Source of the DNA: Paraescarpia echinospica
Lineage: Eukaryota; Annelida; Polychaeta; Sabellida; Siboglinidae
Length of the DNA: 64,000 nt
Assembly (NCBI GenBank): GCA_020002185.1
Contig: CM034534.1
Location: 16,388,915-16,452,914, forward strand
Direction: 5' to 3'
Shown: positions 11,541-23,731 of the stretch, one piece after another
How the letters are laid out: each line of letters starts with the position of its first letter
Position numbering within the stretch: the first letter of the stretch is position 1
Made by a program: the position numbers and the translations under genes
The notes under the pieces: generated by a model
Seen by the model: only the letters and a program-made list of their open reading frames with translations
What the model was told of the DNA's origin: nothing
Database searches by the model: none

Positions 11541-11946
11541 ATGACGGGTGTTATACTCGCTCTTGTGCTGAACATCACAGCCAACGCCTCTTACTCGGCT
11601 TGGACATCTTCTCCACCCTCGGGTGTCGGTAATGTGACCTTATCGGACGCCACCAATATATCAGTGGCTTGGCAGGACATCCTCGCGACGCCTCCTTCAG
11701 TCCCGGAGCCTCCCGTGTACGTCTTCATCAGCGTCACCCTCACCTACACGCTCCTCTTTGTCCTCGGCGTCGCCGGAAACCTTCTCGTCATCGTCGTCGT
11801 GTGGCGACATCCGGACATGCGCAGTTCAACGAACTGCTTCATCGTGAACTTGAGCGTCGCCGACACGCTCGTCATCATCGTGTGCATGCCGACGTCACTA
11901 GTGGAACTCTACTCGAAGAACGTGTGGCACCTAGGACCAGTCATGT
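11541..11946 (+). CDS. Neuropeptide receptor-like class A GPCR, exon 1 (copy A)
   Basis: The ATG at 11541 has A at -3; the open frame upstream has no other ATG. Residues 1-135 are encoded, plus the first base of codon 136. The extracellular N-terminus carries four N-glycosylation sequons (NIT, NAS, NVT, NIS). TM1 (about 60-86) contains the conserved GN pair (VAGNLLVIVVVW). The first intracellular loop is RHPDMRSSTN, and TM2 (about 97-120) has NLSVADTLV with the LxxAD aspartate. The exon ends VWHLGPVMC at a consensus donor, t|gtaagt at 11946/11947, in phase 1. Exon 2 starts with the two bases that finish the TM3 cysteine. ERY-type receptors of the ghrelin/TRH group couple neuropeptides to G proteins at the plasma membrane. 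The exon sequence is identical at 23732-24137; probably only one copy is real. Confidence 0.9.
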
Positions 11947-12097
11947 GTAAGTGTTACTCCCACTCTCATATTACTGGTGTAAGAATTTCAAAACATTAAG
12001 CATATTGAAAACCCGCTGGAGTGTTTTGAATTTGTTACACCGACATCAGTTCAAAACATTCATATCGATCTCTACAATAGCATTTGTTAAACAGTTT

Positions 12098-13868
12098 CAT
12101 CATCATCATCACTGTGCAGCCGTAGTGTCCCGTGGTTGGGCAAGGGCCTCAGCATGTCGTTTCTAAATCTGCCTGTCTTGCTCTATCCTCTGCCAGATGG
12201 TGCCCTTCCAGTATTCATCCAATTCGTCTCTCCGCCGTCTCGCCGGCCTTCCTCTAGATCGTTTCCCTTCGTAAGGTCTCCAGGTTATGATACGCGATGT
12301 CCATCAGTTATCTCGTAGTCTGCTGATGTGCCCTGCACAGGTCCACTTCTGTTTTCTGATTTGTTCTATCACGTCTATGACCTTTGCCTTCTGTCTTACC
12401 CAGATGGGTTTTTTTCCTCCCGATATGTGGTGTTTAACATACTTCTTTCCATCTTTGTGTGTGCGGCTGCTAGCTTGTTCTTTGCCTGGATGGTGAGTGC
12501 CCATGTTTCTGGCCGCGTCATCGTTGGAAGTACGCATGTGTTGAAGACTTATCTCTTCAAGCAGGTTTCAAAATTACCGTTGAAGATGTCGCGGTGTTTG
12601 GTGAATGCTGTCCAGCCGGCGGTGATTCTTCTTTAAATCTCCTTTTCTTGGTTTTTGTCTCTGATACCGTATCGCTGTTCCAGATAGACGTAGCTTTCAA
12701 CGTTCTCTATCTGCGTCGTGTTGATATGGTTTTCGGCGAGTATCTTCTCTAACCTATTCGTTAGTATCTTTGTGAATAATATGTAGATGTTTGATAACAG
12801 ACATATCGGTCTGTAGTTCTTTAAGTCTTTCTTATTTCCCTTCTTGAAGATTATCACCATTTTTGCGTTCTTCCATGCGGTGGGTATTCGTCTTTCTGAT
12901 AAGCATTTAGTATACAGCTTCGCCAGTGTCTTCGAGATGATATCTTCTCCTGCTTTTAATGTTTCAATGTTTACATGGTTGTTGCCTGATGTCTTCCCAT
13001 TCTTCTTACCTCTTAGCGCTGCTTCCACCTCCCATGGTGTTATCTCTGGTACCTCTTTCGGGTCGGTGTGAATTATGGTACTCTGTTCACTGTCGTATAG
13101 CTCTGTGTATAATTCCTCTATTCGTTCCGTGGTCATATCTTGGTCTTGTATTTCTCTACCCTGCTTGTCTAGAAGTGTAATCAGTCTGTCTCGTCCTAGT
13201 GCCTGTGTTCTTCTCGTTTTCTTCAGGCTCTTTGATGACATAATCGTTTCTCGTATGATCTCTTGATTGTACTCCCTGATGTCTTTCTTTTTGATGGTCT
13301 TGCATGTTTCTACCTACTCTATTTTTTTTTTTATGGTCGCCGTTATCCACCATTTCTCGTCGTTTCTTCATTAGAGCTCGTGTCGGTGACGATATTCTCG
13401 TCACTACATGCGTGTTGATTGCTTTGGCTACACATGTCACACTTAGTTGGATCATCGCAGTGATGTGTTGCTCACGGTGTCGATGCCGCTTAGTTCCTGT
13501 AGTGTCTCGAATCGATTTCGCAGTTCGAGTTGGAATGCGATATGTTTTCTTCCCATTTGGTGGTCTCTTGTTTATCAAGTTCTCCCTTTCAGCCTTGACG
13601 TCCAGTTTGATTTTGCTTATTACCATTCTGTGGTCACTTCCGATGTTGACTTGGTTGATGACAGTTATGTTAGTGATAATGTCTGGCCTGTTTGTCAGGA
13701 TGTAGTCAATTTCGTTCTTCGTTTCTCCATTTGGGCTTTTCCATGTCCATCTCCTCCCTGCTTTCTTCTGGAACATGGTATTCATGATTTTGTACTTTCC
13801 TGATGTTGCCCATTCTACCAAGCTGTCGCCTCTTTCGTTTCTCACACCTATGCCAAATTTGCCTGCGG
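12098..13868 (-). mobile_element. RTE-type LINE remnant, antisense in intron 1 (copy A)
   Basis: Reading the minus strand from 13868: an endonuclease tail (KFGIGVRNERGDSLVEW, RRWTWKSPNGETKNEIDYIL, NVGSDHR-like NIGSDHRMVISKIKLD), a linker, then the N-terminal reverse transcriptase (VPEITPWEVEAALRGKK, GKTSGNNHVNIETLK, KNYRPICLLSNIYILFTKIL). After NHINTTQ (about 12710) it jumps directly to IENVESYVYLEQRYG, so the palm with the catalytic DD is deleted. The C-terminal tail (KPIWVRQKAKVIDVIEQIR, GHISRLRDN, then RPYEGKRPRGRPARRW-type sequence) follows, and the 3' end is a (tga)n-like microsatellite near 12098-12115, as in RTE elements. It is 5' truncated and dead. Confidence 0.85.
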
Positions 13869-13923
13869 CCGTTTTAGTGTTTTAAATTTATTTAATTTCA
13901 AGACTTAATGTCAAAGTTCAAAA

Positions 13924-14038
13924 TGTATCGTTTTTATCACAAAATGGTCATCGTCGTTTATAATAAAAACGTGCTATGAAGTGTCACCTTTCTATATATA
14001 TATATATATATATATATAGAAAGGTGACACTTCATAGC

Positions 14039-14079
<41 letters not shown>

Positions 14080-14145
14080 AGGTGACACTTCATAGCACGT
14101 TTTTATTATAAACGACGATGAACATTTTGTAATAAAAACGATACA
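13924..14145. repeat. Long palindrome around (ta)n with a 60-bp central expansion, copy A
   Basis: The left arm at 13924-13998 and the right arm at about 14072-14145 are reverse complements over about 75 bp with two mismatches; the arms include gtgtcacctttc / gaaaggtgacac and cgtcgtttataataaaaacg and its complement. The centre is (ta)n. In this copy the centre also holds a second partial right arm (gaaaggtgacacttcatagc then ttca and more ta repeats) that is absent in copy B, giving 60 extra bases. Confidence 0.9.
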
Positions 14146-14374
14146 TATATATATATATATATATATATGTGTGTATGTATATTCTAGCAGCATCTCAATC
14201 GTCAACATTTTCAACTTGATAAGTTCAGACAGTCAGTGTCAAAGTTAAACAAGTTTCCATTTTTATCACAAAATCTACGTCGTTTTTCAAAGTCAAAATT
14301 TCATGTCAAAATTTAATCAGGCTCGGATTCAAACGCAAGGTTCAAATGCAACATGTTTTCAACATGGGAAGAAT

Positions 14375-14565
14375 GATTTGAACTGAACGTGAAAACACCA
14401 TACTGGATTGTTTTGAACTAATGTTGAAAACACTTTTCTATAATGTTTTGAACTTATGTTGAAAACGTTTTTCTATAATGTTTTGAACATATGTTGAAAA
14501 CACTTTTCTATAATATTATGAACTTATGTTGAAACCACTCTAGAGTGTTTTGAACGAAGGAGTAT
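14375..14565. repeat. 35-bp tandem repeat, copy A
   Basis: About five units of 35 bp, each containing ttttgaacttatgttgaaaa then cacttttctataatg, start at 14376, 14411, 14446, 14481 and 14516. The halves atgttgaaaac and gttttgaac are nearly self-complementary. Similar ttgaaaac...gttttgaa motifs occur at 11985-12070 and 55745-55825. Confidence 0.85.
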
Positions 14566-14923
14566 ATATTTAATATTTCTTTTCCGTTCACAATGAGTGA
14601 GGTACAAAGACGATCCGCAATGTGTTATGCAGACATATGCATGGTACTTGATAAAATACTGACAAAAATTGCTCAATTATTTCATCAAGATATGATGTTT
14701 TAACGATTCTGGTTGCTGATGGCTATGTGCACAGGGGACCGTTGCACTACTATATTGAGCTGATAATAAAAACACATCATTACACAGAATCCGTTGTTAC
14801 TTTTAAAGGCGCCAGTTAGCTAGTCTACCTGGAATTCGCGGGCGTCGTGATTTAATACTGGAAGTCTGCTGTGTCGAATGTGGGAAAATGGGACTTCGTT
14901 GAAACTCAAAGGGTACTGCACAT
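14566..14923. other. No recognisable feature; contig end
   Basis: No open frame or repeat is seen. The sequence stops at the assembly gap. The same bases at 26697-27054 continue into unique DNA. Confidence 0.6.
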
Positions 14924-15923
14924 NNNNNNNNNNNNNNNNNNNNNNNNNNNNNNNNNNNNNNNNNNNNNNNNNNNNNNNNNNNNNNNNNNNNNNNNNNNNN
15001 NNNNNNNNNNNNNNNNNNNNNNNNNNNNNNNNNNNNNNNNNNNNNNNNNNNNNNNNNNNNNNNNNNNNNNNNNNNNNNNNNNNNNNNNNNNNNNNNNNNN
15101 NNNNNNNNNNNNNNNNNNNNNNNNNNNNNNNNNNNNNNNNNNNNNNNNNNNNNNNNNNNNNNNNNNNNNNNNNNNNNNNNNNNNNNNNNNNNNNNNNNNN
15201 NNNNNNNNNNNNNNNNNNNNNNNNNNNNNNNNNNNNNNNNNNNNNNNNNNNNNNNNNNNNNNNNNNNNNNNNNNNNNNNNNNNNNNNNNNNNNNNNNNNN
15301 NNNNNNNNNNNNNNNNNNNNNNNNNNNNNNNNNNNNNNNNNNNNNNNNNNNNNNNNNNNNNNNNNNNNNNNNNNNNNNNNNNNNNNNNNNNNNNNNNNNN
15401 NNNNNNNNNNNNNNNNNNNNNNNNNNNNNNNNNNNNNNNNNNNNNNNNNNNNNNNNNNNNNNNNNNNNNNNNNNNNNNNNNNNNNNNNNNNNNNNNNNNN
15501 NNNNNNNNNNNNNNNNNNNNNNNNNNNNNNNNNNNNNNNNNNNNNNNNNNNNNNNNNNNNNNNNNNNNNNNNNNNNNNNNNNNNNNNNNNNNNNNNNNNN
15601 NNNNNNNNNNNNNNNNNNNNNNNNNNNNNNNNNNNNNNNNNNNNNNNNNNNNNNNNNNNNNNNNNNNNNNNNNNNNNNNNNNNNNNNNNNNNNNNNNNNN
15701 NNNNNNNNNNNNNNNNNNNNNNNNNNNNNNNNNNNNNNNNNNNNNNNNNNNNNNNNNNNNNNNNNNNNNNNNNNNNNNNNNNNNNNNNNNNNNNNNNNNN
15801 NNNNNNNNNNNNNNNNNNNNNNNNNNNNNNNNNNNNNNNNNNNNNNNNNNNNNNNNNNNNNNNNNNNNNNNNNNNNNNNNNNNNNNNNNNNNNNNNNNNN
15901 NNNNNNNNNNNNNNNNNNNNNNN
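14924..15923. other. Assembly gap of exactly 1000 N
   Basis: A run of exactly 1000 undetermined bases is the usual placeholder for a scaffold join of unknown size. Any open frame crossing it is meaningless. Its two edges coincide with the ends of the duplicated segment. Confidence 0.99.
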
Positions 15924-15996
15924 CAAAACCGCCAACGTTTGCTGCTTAGCCTGTGATTAGACCCTACTATTGCGTAACAGACAACCACCAGCAACA

Positions 15997-16653
15997 ATGA
16001 GCAAGAAGAGACCGACCTCGACCACCGTTGAACTTGTAGAACAAATCAAGCTAGCGCTAAGTGACGATGACCTAATCGCGGCCCTATCTACCCGGATTGC
16101 TACAATAGTTGCTGACAAAATAAATAGAAGGCTCGAAAATCTTGAAAAGGAGTTGACAGACAAGGATGCACGAATTGAACAACTTGAGCAAGCTGTTGAT
16201 AATCTGGAGCAGTACAGCCGTCGGTCCTCGGTGCGCATTACAGGAATAGTTGAAAACAAAGACGGTGAACAAATTGATAAGATTATCACTGACTTGTTTA
16301 ACGATATGGACATGCCATTAAAAATGGACCATATCAACAGGGCCCATAGGATTGGGCCAAGAAAATCCGCCACAAACAAAAACCACTCGCGCCAAATAAT
16401 AGTCCAGTTCAAAGACTATAAATCGAAGAATGACTTCATTAAAGCTCGAAAACGGCTACGCACTAAACGATCAAATGTCTACATATCGGAAGATCTCACC
16501 CAGAAGAGAGCAAGACTACTGTTCTTGTGCCGGTCATTAAAGAAACAGCACAAGATTCTCGACTGTTGGTCGTATGATGGAAGGATTGTCATAAAGGACC
16601 TAAAGGGAACAATCAAAACCGTCAGTCGAGATGATGAACTAAATGCACTGTAA
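15997..16653 (+). CDS. LINE ORF1 protein, 218 aa (copy B)
   Basis: Same coiled-coil and RRM-like ORF1 as at 3785-4441. The visible differences are four substitutions within residues about 24-33 (DDNVIAALAT in copy A, DDDLIAALST here) and Thr to Ser in the C-terminal FLCRSLKKQ. The frame is open throughout. The role is inferred from family: RNA binding and chaperone function in retrotransposition. Confidence 0.88.
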   Translation: MSKKRPTSTTVELVEQIKLALSDDDLIAALSTRIATIVADKINRRLENLEKELTDKDARIEQLEQAVDNLEQYSRRSSVRITGIVENKDGEQIDKIITDLFNDMDMPLKMDHINRAHRIGPRKSATNKNHSRQIIVQFKDYKSKNDFIKARKRLRTKRSNVYISEDLTQKRARLLFLCRSLKKQHKILDCWSYDGRIVIKDLKGTIKTVSRDDELNAL

Positions 16654-16949
16654 TTGCGTTGGACATTGGCCCAAGTCACGGTGGATATTTTATATCTCTA
16701 GTCGGCCTATCATGGTGCTTGTTCACATAGGGACTGTACCATTCATGGACACCTTCGTATTCTACATATGGTTCGTGTTTTATTTAATTACTCATATATA
16801 CTTTATTACTATATGTTATCGATACATATCATGTATTCTAACTAACCTACTACAACTTAACAGATGTCACATAACGTTGTTTTTTATAAAACGGTCTGTA
16901 AATGTTATATGCAGCTATAGAAGCATTATTGTGTACCGTGTGAATATGT

Positions 16950-19900
16950 ATGTATATACTGTATTTCATTGCTATGAGCCAATTACGTAATACTACCTTA
17001 GGTGATGTACAAGATTATGAAACTGGCAATGCTGCAATGCGGAATATAGATCCCGATTGTAATTTACTCACAACAGATAGCTTTGTAAATACTAAATATT
17101 ATCTTGAGGATGATATAAATGAAGTTATAACAAGAAATAATATCTCTGATGAAGAGTTTTCACTTATGCATTTAAATATCCGTAGCTTGCCAAAGAACAT
17201 TAGCAAATTGGGTGATTTCTTGTCACTGATCGATAACAGGTTCTCGGTCATCGGTCTAAGCGAAACTTGGTTACATAATGACAATCTTGATCTGTATGAA
17301 TTGCCAGAGTACAAAAGTATACATTTGACTAGGCCCTCCAAGAAGGGAGGTGGTGTATCCTTATATGTTCGTTAGTCCCTTGAGTGTACTGAATTACCAG
17401 AAATGAGTGTCATAACTGAATATCTGGAATGCGTTTTTATTGAAATCAAGACTCGGTCTAAGACATGCAATAACAAAACAACTGTAGGTGTTGTCTATCG
17501 ACCACCTAATACAAACATTACTGCTTTCACAGAACATGTTATCAATATTATACAAACTCTCAAGGTTGATAATAAACAGTGTTACATAATGGGTGACTTT
17601 AACATTAATCTACTTAATTATGGTAGTCACACGGAAACTCAAGATTACATAGATGCAATGTTCCAACAAGCATTTATACCCCTTATCAGCAAGCCTACTA
17701 GAATAACAGCAACAACTGCCACTGTCATCGATAATATATACAGCAATGATTTAATTGGTGCAAATTATCAATTGCATGGAATAATATATACAGATATTTC
17801 TGACCACCTACCAATATTTTTGCTCACTAAACATACTGATAGCACAAAGGTAGAAATGACAATAGCGACTAGAATATATAATACGCAGACTACTGCTACA
17901 TTCAAAGAGAGTATAGATAAAATATGCTGGGATGACGTTTATGCATGCAGAGATCCACAAGAATGTTATTCTGTATTCATTAATGAGATATTAGTTGCAT
18001 ACAATAATTCATTTCCGTTAGCTAACACAACTATTAGGAAAAGAAAACATAAACCGTGGATTACTATGGGACTCCGACACTCCATTAGAACTAAAACAAA
18101 TTGTATATGTATTACTTGAAAAAACCGACTGTCTTCAATGAAACTAATTATAAAAGATATAGAAATAAAATAAATTGTCTTATTACTGTAGCAGAAAGAG
18201 AATACTATCGACATGAGCTTCAACAGCACAAGGGTAATTTAAAAAAAACCTGGATAGTCTTAAAGAGTATTATAGGAAGGAAGGAAGCATTTTTATCTAA
18301 TGATAAATTACTAATTGACGGTAAATTAACAACAACAAAAAAATGCATAGCTGATACATTTAATGAATATTTTACAAGTATAGGTCCAGAACTGGCTGAT
18401 AAAATACCAGTCATATCAGAGAGACCTGATGAATACCTCCAAGGAGTCTATACAAATTCAATGTATTTGTCGCCAACCACACCAGATGAGATAAAGGGAA
18501 TTATTAAGAATTTAAAAAACTCTAGTCCTGGATGGGATGGCATAAAACCTATTATTGTCAAACAGGCCTTCTCCAACCTACTTGATCCTTTAAGTTACAT
18601 TGTAAATTTATCATTTGATCAAGGATATGTTCCTGATCAACTAAAAATAGCTGATATAGTTCCTGTTTTTAAAAATGGCGATACATCATTAATTAATAAT
18701 TACAGGCCTATTTCTGTCTTGCCTGTATTTTCAAAGGTTTTTGAAAGATTAATGTACAATAGATTAATGAATTACATAATGAAACATAACATCTTGTCTA
18801 ATTCCCAATTTGGATTTAGGAAAGGATATTCTACTGATATGGCTATTTCACTGCTAATTGACAAAATTAGTAAGGCAATTGATACCAAAGAGCACGTAAT
18901 TGGGTTATTTCTGGATTTAGCCAAAGCCTTTGATACCGTTAATCATAATATATTATTGAGAAAATTAACACATTATGGAATCAGAGGAAATATACTCCAA
19001 TGGATTCGTAACTTTTTAAGTAACAGACAACAACGAGTAAAATTCTATGGAACAAAATCTTCCCTTAAAAACATAACATGTGGTGTTCCGCAGGGTTCAA
19101 TTCTGGGACCTTTACTCTTTCTTATCTATATAAATGATTTATCTACTTTATCTGACACAACGTTTACCATTATGTTTGCTGATGACACGAGCATCTTTAT
19201 ACAAGGCAACAATATAGATGAAATGGAAAATGTTTTGAACTCTGAAATAAAAAAACTATCTTTATGGCTTAACATTAATAAACTTTCTTTGAATATACAG
19301 AAAACTCACACAGTGACCTTTAGTAATACGATCAGTATAAGAGAGAGGTGTAATAACATTTGCATAGACGGCATACAAATTAACACTGTACATGAGATAA
19401 AGTTTTTGGGTTTGCTTATAAATAATACATTGAATTGGAGCACACACATTAAATATATATCAAATAAAATTTCTAAGAATATTGGTATTATAAAAAAGGT
19501 GACAAACAAATTAGATAACAAATCATTGTTAAACCTGTATTACATGTTTATATACCCATATATTACTTATTGTAATGTCGTCTGGGGAAGGGCCCCGAAT
19601 ATATACCTTGCTAAAATTCATTTACTCCAAAAACGAGTTTTGCGTGTAATAAGTCATGTAGGATTTATTGATCATACGCAGCCTTTATTTACATCTTATC
19701 AAATAATGAATATTTATGACGTAAATAAATATTTATGCTGTATTCTAATGTACAAGCATAATAGGGGTATGTTGCCAGATATATATCATGATGTATTTGT
19801 CCTGCAAATATCCACACATAAATATAATACAAGACAGGAAGTAACATATAAAATACCATACTGCAAGACTAATTGTAGACAACTGTCTTTGGCTTATGTT

Positions 19901-20011
19901 GGTCCTAAAATCTGGAATACATTTATTACAAATAACTATTTACAATATTGTACATCTATTCATATGTTCAAACAAAGGACCAAGCGTCTAATTCTAGCAA
20001 ACATATGCTAA
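16950..20011 (+). pseudogene. LINE ORF2, stop in endonuclease, intact RT frame (copy B)
   Basis: The endonuclease frame is cut at 17373-17375 by TAG where copy A has AAG (VSLYVR then stop). The frame resumes at 17403-18119 with YRPPN, IMGDFNINLL and SDHLPIF. The same single-base deletion as in copy A shifts the frame near 18090. The reverse transcriptase then reads through without interruption for 636 codons (18101-20011): NYRPISVLPVFSKVFERL, FLDLAKAFDTVNH, GVPQGSILGPLLFLIYIND, MFADDTSIF and the C-terminal KIWNTFITNNYLQ tail. The shared frameshift is not independent evidence because both copies probably represent one locus. Confidence 0.9.
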
Positions 20012-20016
20012 ATGCT

Positions 20017-20227
20017 GCTTTAATGTAATTTTGTCATGTTAAGATGTACCCTGTGTTCAGTGTTAGGTACTCGTATAATGTTGTCGTGTTAAGATGTACC
20101 TGGTGTTCAGTGTTACGGTACTCGTGTAATGTTGTCATGTTAAGATGTACCTGATGTTCAGTGTTACGGTACTCGCATAATGATGTCATGTTAAGATGTA
20201 CCTGATGTTCAGACTTACGGTACTCGT
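20017..20227. repeat. 51-bp tandem repeat in the LINE 3' UTR (copy B)
   Basis: Four imperfect 51-bp units as in copy A, between the ORF2 stop and the (att)n tail. Confidence 0.85.
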
Positions 20228-20452
20228 ATAATGCATTATTAAATAAATTGTTAGTTTATTATGAAGATGTTTTTTTTTTTTTTACACGAATCATAGATTT
20301 CATTGCATATATGACATGAATAAGGAACACAAGCAATGTGTTGCTTCGTTCCATTTGATACGTAATGTATACATGTTTCATATTACTGCTACATCTGTGA
20401 TATACTTAACATTATGTATCAATAAAGATTATTATTATTATTATTATCCCCA

Positions 20453-20721
20453 GTGCTGGACTGACGTCAGTCTAATTCACCCTCGACCTGTGTTAGGCCA
20501 TGAGTCCCTATGCTGGTGTCACCCTTGGACTAGAACATCTAGACTGGCAAAGACATGCCAAGTTAGGACTAGAACATGTTAGGCCATAATATCAACCTAA
20601 CACACCAAATGCCGGCCTGACATCAGTCTAACACACCAAATACAGGTCTGACATCAGTCGAACACACCCAATAGTGGCCTGACATCAACCCACAACACCC
20701 AGCCTGACTGCAGCCTGGGCA
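20453..20721. repeat. Degenerate ctgacatcag minisatellite (copy B)
   Basis: Same sequence as 8262-8530. Confidence 0.7.
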
Positions 20722-21550
20722 ATGCTTCATCGCGTCATGTCCATTATTTCTGGACTGTCCGTGCTATCAATGAACGAAGTTTACACCGGACTAGCGGCTT
20801 TGTGCAACGTGTGATGGATTACTGATTCAGCTTTAGATTTAGGATAGGACCTGGGACAATATGTCTAATCTGATCCAACATTTGCCTTTGAGTTTGAAGA
20901 AGTATGCAATTGTCTGTGCGCGACGTTTAATAACATTGCTATTTAATAATAATAATAATAATACATTTATATTATCCACACATAGGTTACTGTATGAATT
21001 AAATAAAATTAGTCTTTTCAAGAAAACGAAATAAAGGAATGCGGTCGTATTTTTAGTACGCTGGTGTAAAATAGGATGACATATATTTTATTTTCTCGCT
21101 AATACGTTGCACAGTTATTTCGGTGTGGAACAAAGGTGAAAACCCACACTTCCTCGCAAATAAACCAATGCTGACAAGTGCAAAAGTTATTACTTACAGG
21201 AGAATGTCCCAGTTCGAGCTGATGGGTTTACTTCGCGCAAGACTGTCTTATGGAAGACAAGTTCTGTTCGTTTCGCTATTTGCTTCAGCAGCACGCGCGC
21301 TTTGCCTTAATAGTTCGTGCTTAAAAAACATATACAACAACAACGGAGTAAGAGGTCAATATGACGGTAATGCGGTTCCATTTGATGGTACGGATCTAAG
21401 TCGTGTTCCCACGGGGGAAGCTTTCAAGTTTGGCGGGTGTGGAAGAAGGGTAAGTAGGAGAAACGCACCGAACCAAGCGCACGGGGTGAACGAGGCGTCT
21501 TTTATGTACCAACGCATCCCGTGCCTGTGCGTGCGTTTACTCGTATAACA

Positions 21551-21807
21551 TGGATTCGTCAAACAAATACGTGGCACTGTGTGTGTAAATGCATTACACA
21601 CACGTAAGCACATACACGCACGTACGTACGTACCCACGCAAGCACGCACGCACACACACACATACATATATGCATACATGCATACATACATACACACAAA
21701 TACATACATACATACATACATACATACATACATACATGCATACATACATACATACACACACATACAGACACACAGACAGACAGACAGACATACAGACAGA
21801 CAGACAC

Positions 21808-21878
<71 letters not shown>

Positions 21879-22058
21879 GGCAGACAGACAGACAGATAGG
21901 GAGACAGACAAACAGACACACATGCGCGAACGCGCACAAGTAAACGCGCAAACACACGCACGCACGCAAGCACGCACACATACATACATGCATACACACA
22001 TACACGCTTACATGCATTCATACATACATTCATACATACATACATACATACACACACG

Positions 22059-22112
<54 letters not shown>

Positions 22113-22141
22113 CACACACACATACATACATACATACATAC
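21551..22141. repeat. Compound microsatellite (copy B)
   Basis: Same (acat)n, (acag)n and (ac)n array as 9360-9950 with identical length. Long frames on both strands are artefacts of the repeat. Confidence 0.95.
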
Positions 22142-23210
22142 TGTAGAGTGCACGTGGCACAGTGACGTGCACGTAGTACTGCGGACTGTAGGTGCCACTA
22201 TTGAATTCAAAGGGCATGACGAGGCAGCGTCCGCCGTCAGCCCAAATTAGTTGCAGTCGTCAGCACAGACTTTGTTCTCTTCCGTTATCGACGTTTCCAA
22301 CACGTTGCGCTTCTGTTGAGATTAGTGCGTTGTAGTTGGCAGGAGGCCTTATGTGACTTTGTCAAAAACGAATTTTTTATTTCTCCAAACCTTCCGTGTG
22401 ATTCGTGACACACACCTGCATCATCACCTTTCGAAGCATTTCCTTTCCATCTAGATGACGGTCAACGATTCTCATGCATATATCAGCACTGAGCAGACGA
22501 AGGCGTTCATGTGTTATTCCTCGTTCTTGTTGTCACATCCTTCCAAATATTCCCTGGTTTGCAATATTAACAACTTACGCATCTTGCATCTTATACATGT
22601 TTTTGTTGGTCATGAATTTTTGTCTTTTTAATATTCAAAAATAAATAAACGTCCTCACTTTACATGTTTACGTTGATTATTTTGTTGGTTAGATCCTTTC
22701 TGCAATCACCGTTGTGTGGTCAGCATATTCGGTATTATTGATGCATCTTCCACCGATCCTGACGCCTGGCATTCAGTATAAAAAGTCAAGGTAAGTTCTT
22801 GTATATCGCGGCATCCACGCCGTAAGCATTTGACACGTCACCATCTGGCAAATCTGCTCGTTGTAGAGCCATCTCGATTTATCTGGGAAGCAATTAATGA
22901 GCTTGCGAAAAACACGTTGAGCGCTAAATAAATACATATACCATCAACTTTGATGAATTCGTGATAATCTGCACGGTATTCTCATAAAACGTTCATACCA
23001 CTCTGTTGGTGGGTATTGAATAGCTTGTATTATATGCTACAGGATAATACGGGAGTCATTATATAAAACGAATTGGCTATTGTCAAACCATCAAAATATG
23101 GTTGTATGTCAGTAACGAGCGACATACGTATACTCGATACAGCGAGAGCTGCTAAATGATATCATAGATCACGAGGCAATGTGCCGCTTTGACGTTCTCT
23201 CCGCTAATTG

Positions 23211-23731
23211 CGACTAGTTCGCCAGCACCGACTGATGAGGTCCATCTTAAGTTGCAGTTGTATCGGCAGTGGCCATGGTCGGCGAGTGCGTCGTCACGTG
23301 ACGACACGTCGTCGCTAATAAGCCGAGGGATGAAAGCGGACGGCGTCGTATCGGAATACATACGTACAGGCGCAGTGCTCCGACACACGGCGTCAGCTTG
23401 GGTCGCCGACTAGACTTAGGCCAGGCAGTCGATCGCGAGGCGTCACTGATACAACGGTTGCTACCAGGCGCGGTCGTCGCTTTATGTGCGTTGACACCTG
23501 TGTGTGTGCACTTGTGACACTGACTGGACCTCCGGCCGGCTGACCGCTGCGGTGGACGCGTTAGATGTGTTGACCAGCGCTGTTTTTGCAGTTTGCGCGC
23601 GGAACATGCGCTTTGTACGCGGTTTGTGTACCTGGATATTGACGACGAGTTTGTAGCGTTGAAGCGACGCGTTGATAGGTGCCCGGCGAAAGGACCCGCT
23701 GAAAGTAGCTGTCGGTGTTTACACTAGCAAC
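23211..23731 (+). promoter_or_regulatory. CpG-rich 5' flank of the receptor gene (copy B)
   Basis: Identical to 11020-11540, including the TCACGTGA-centred palindrome at 23290-23305. If the duplication is an assembly artefact, this copy is the one physically joined to exons 2 and 3. Confidence 0.45.

Larger units (their letters stand above)
3712..14923 (+). repeat. Duplicated 11.2-kb segment, copy A
   Basis: Positions 3712-14923 are repeated at 15924-27054. Copy A ends exactly at the first N of the 1000-N gap and copy B begins exactly at the last N. From about 8125 to 13990 the coordinate offset is a constant 12191, meaning no indels, and I saw no substitutions there even inside long microsatellites. 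Within the LINE (3712-8256) I counted by eye about 17 substitutions and several indels. Copy A has 60 extra bases at the palindrome centre near 14020-14080. The pattern fits two overlapping contig ends that were scaffolded instead of merged. Confidence 0.95.
15924..20447 (+). mobile_element. CR1/jockey-superfamily LINE, copy B
   Basis: Same element as at 3712-8256, ending in aataaag plus (att)n. Compared with copy A it lacks 12 bases in the ORF1-ORF2 spacer, has shorter T-runs, has a premature stop in the endonuclease, and has an intact reverse-transcriptase-to-C-terminus frame. The contig begins almost at the 5' end of the LINE, as expected where assembly breaks at an abundant repeat. Confidence 0.9.

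Noticed and set aside
14820..15997. Open frames of 360-371 codons across the gap
   Set aside because: They consist almost entirely of undetermined bases.
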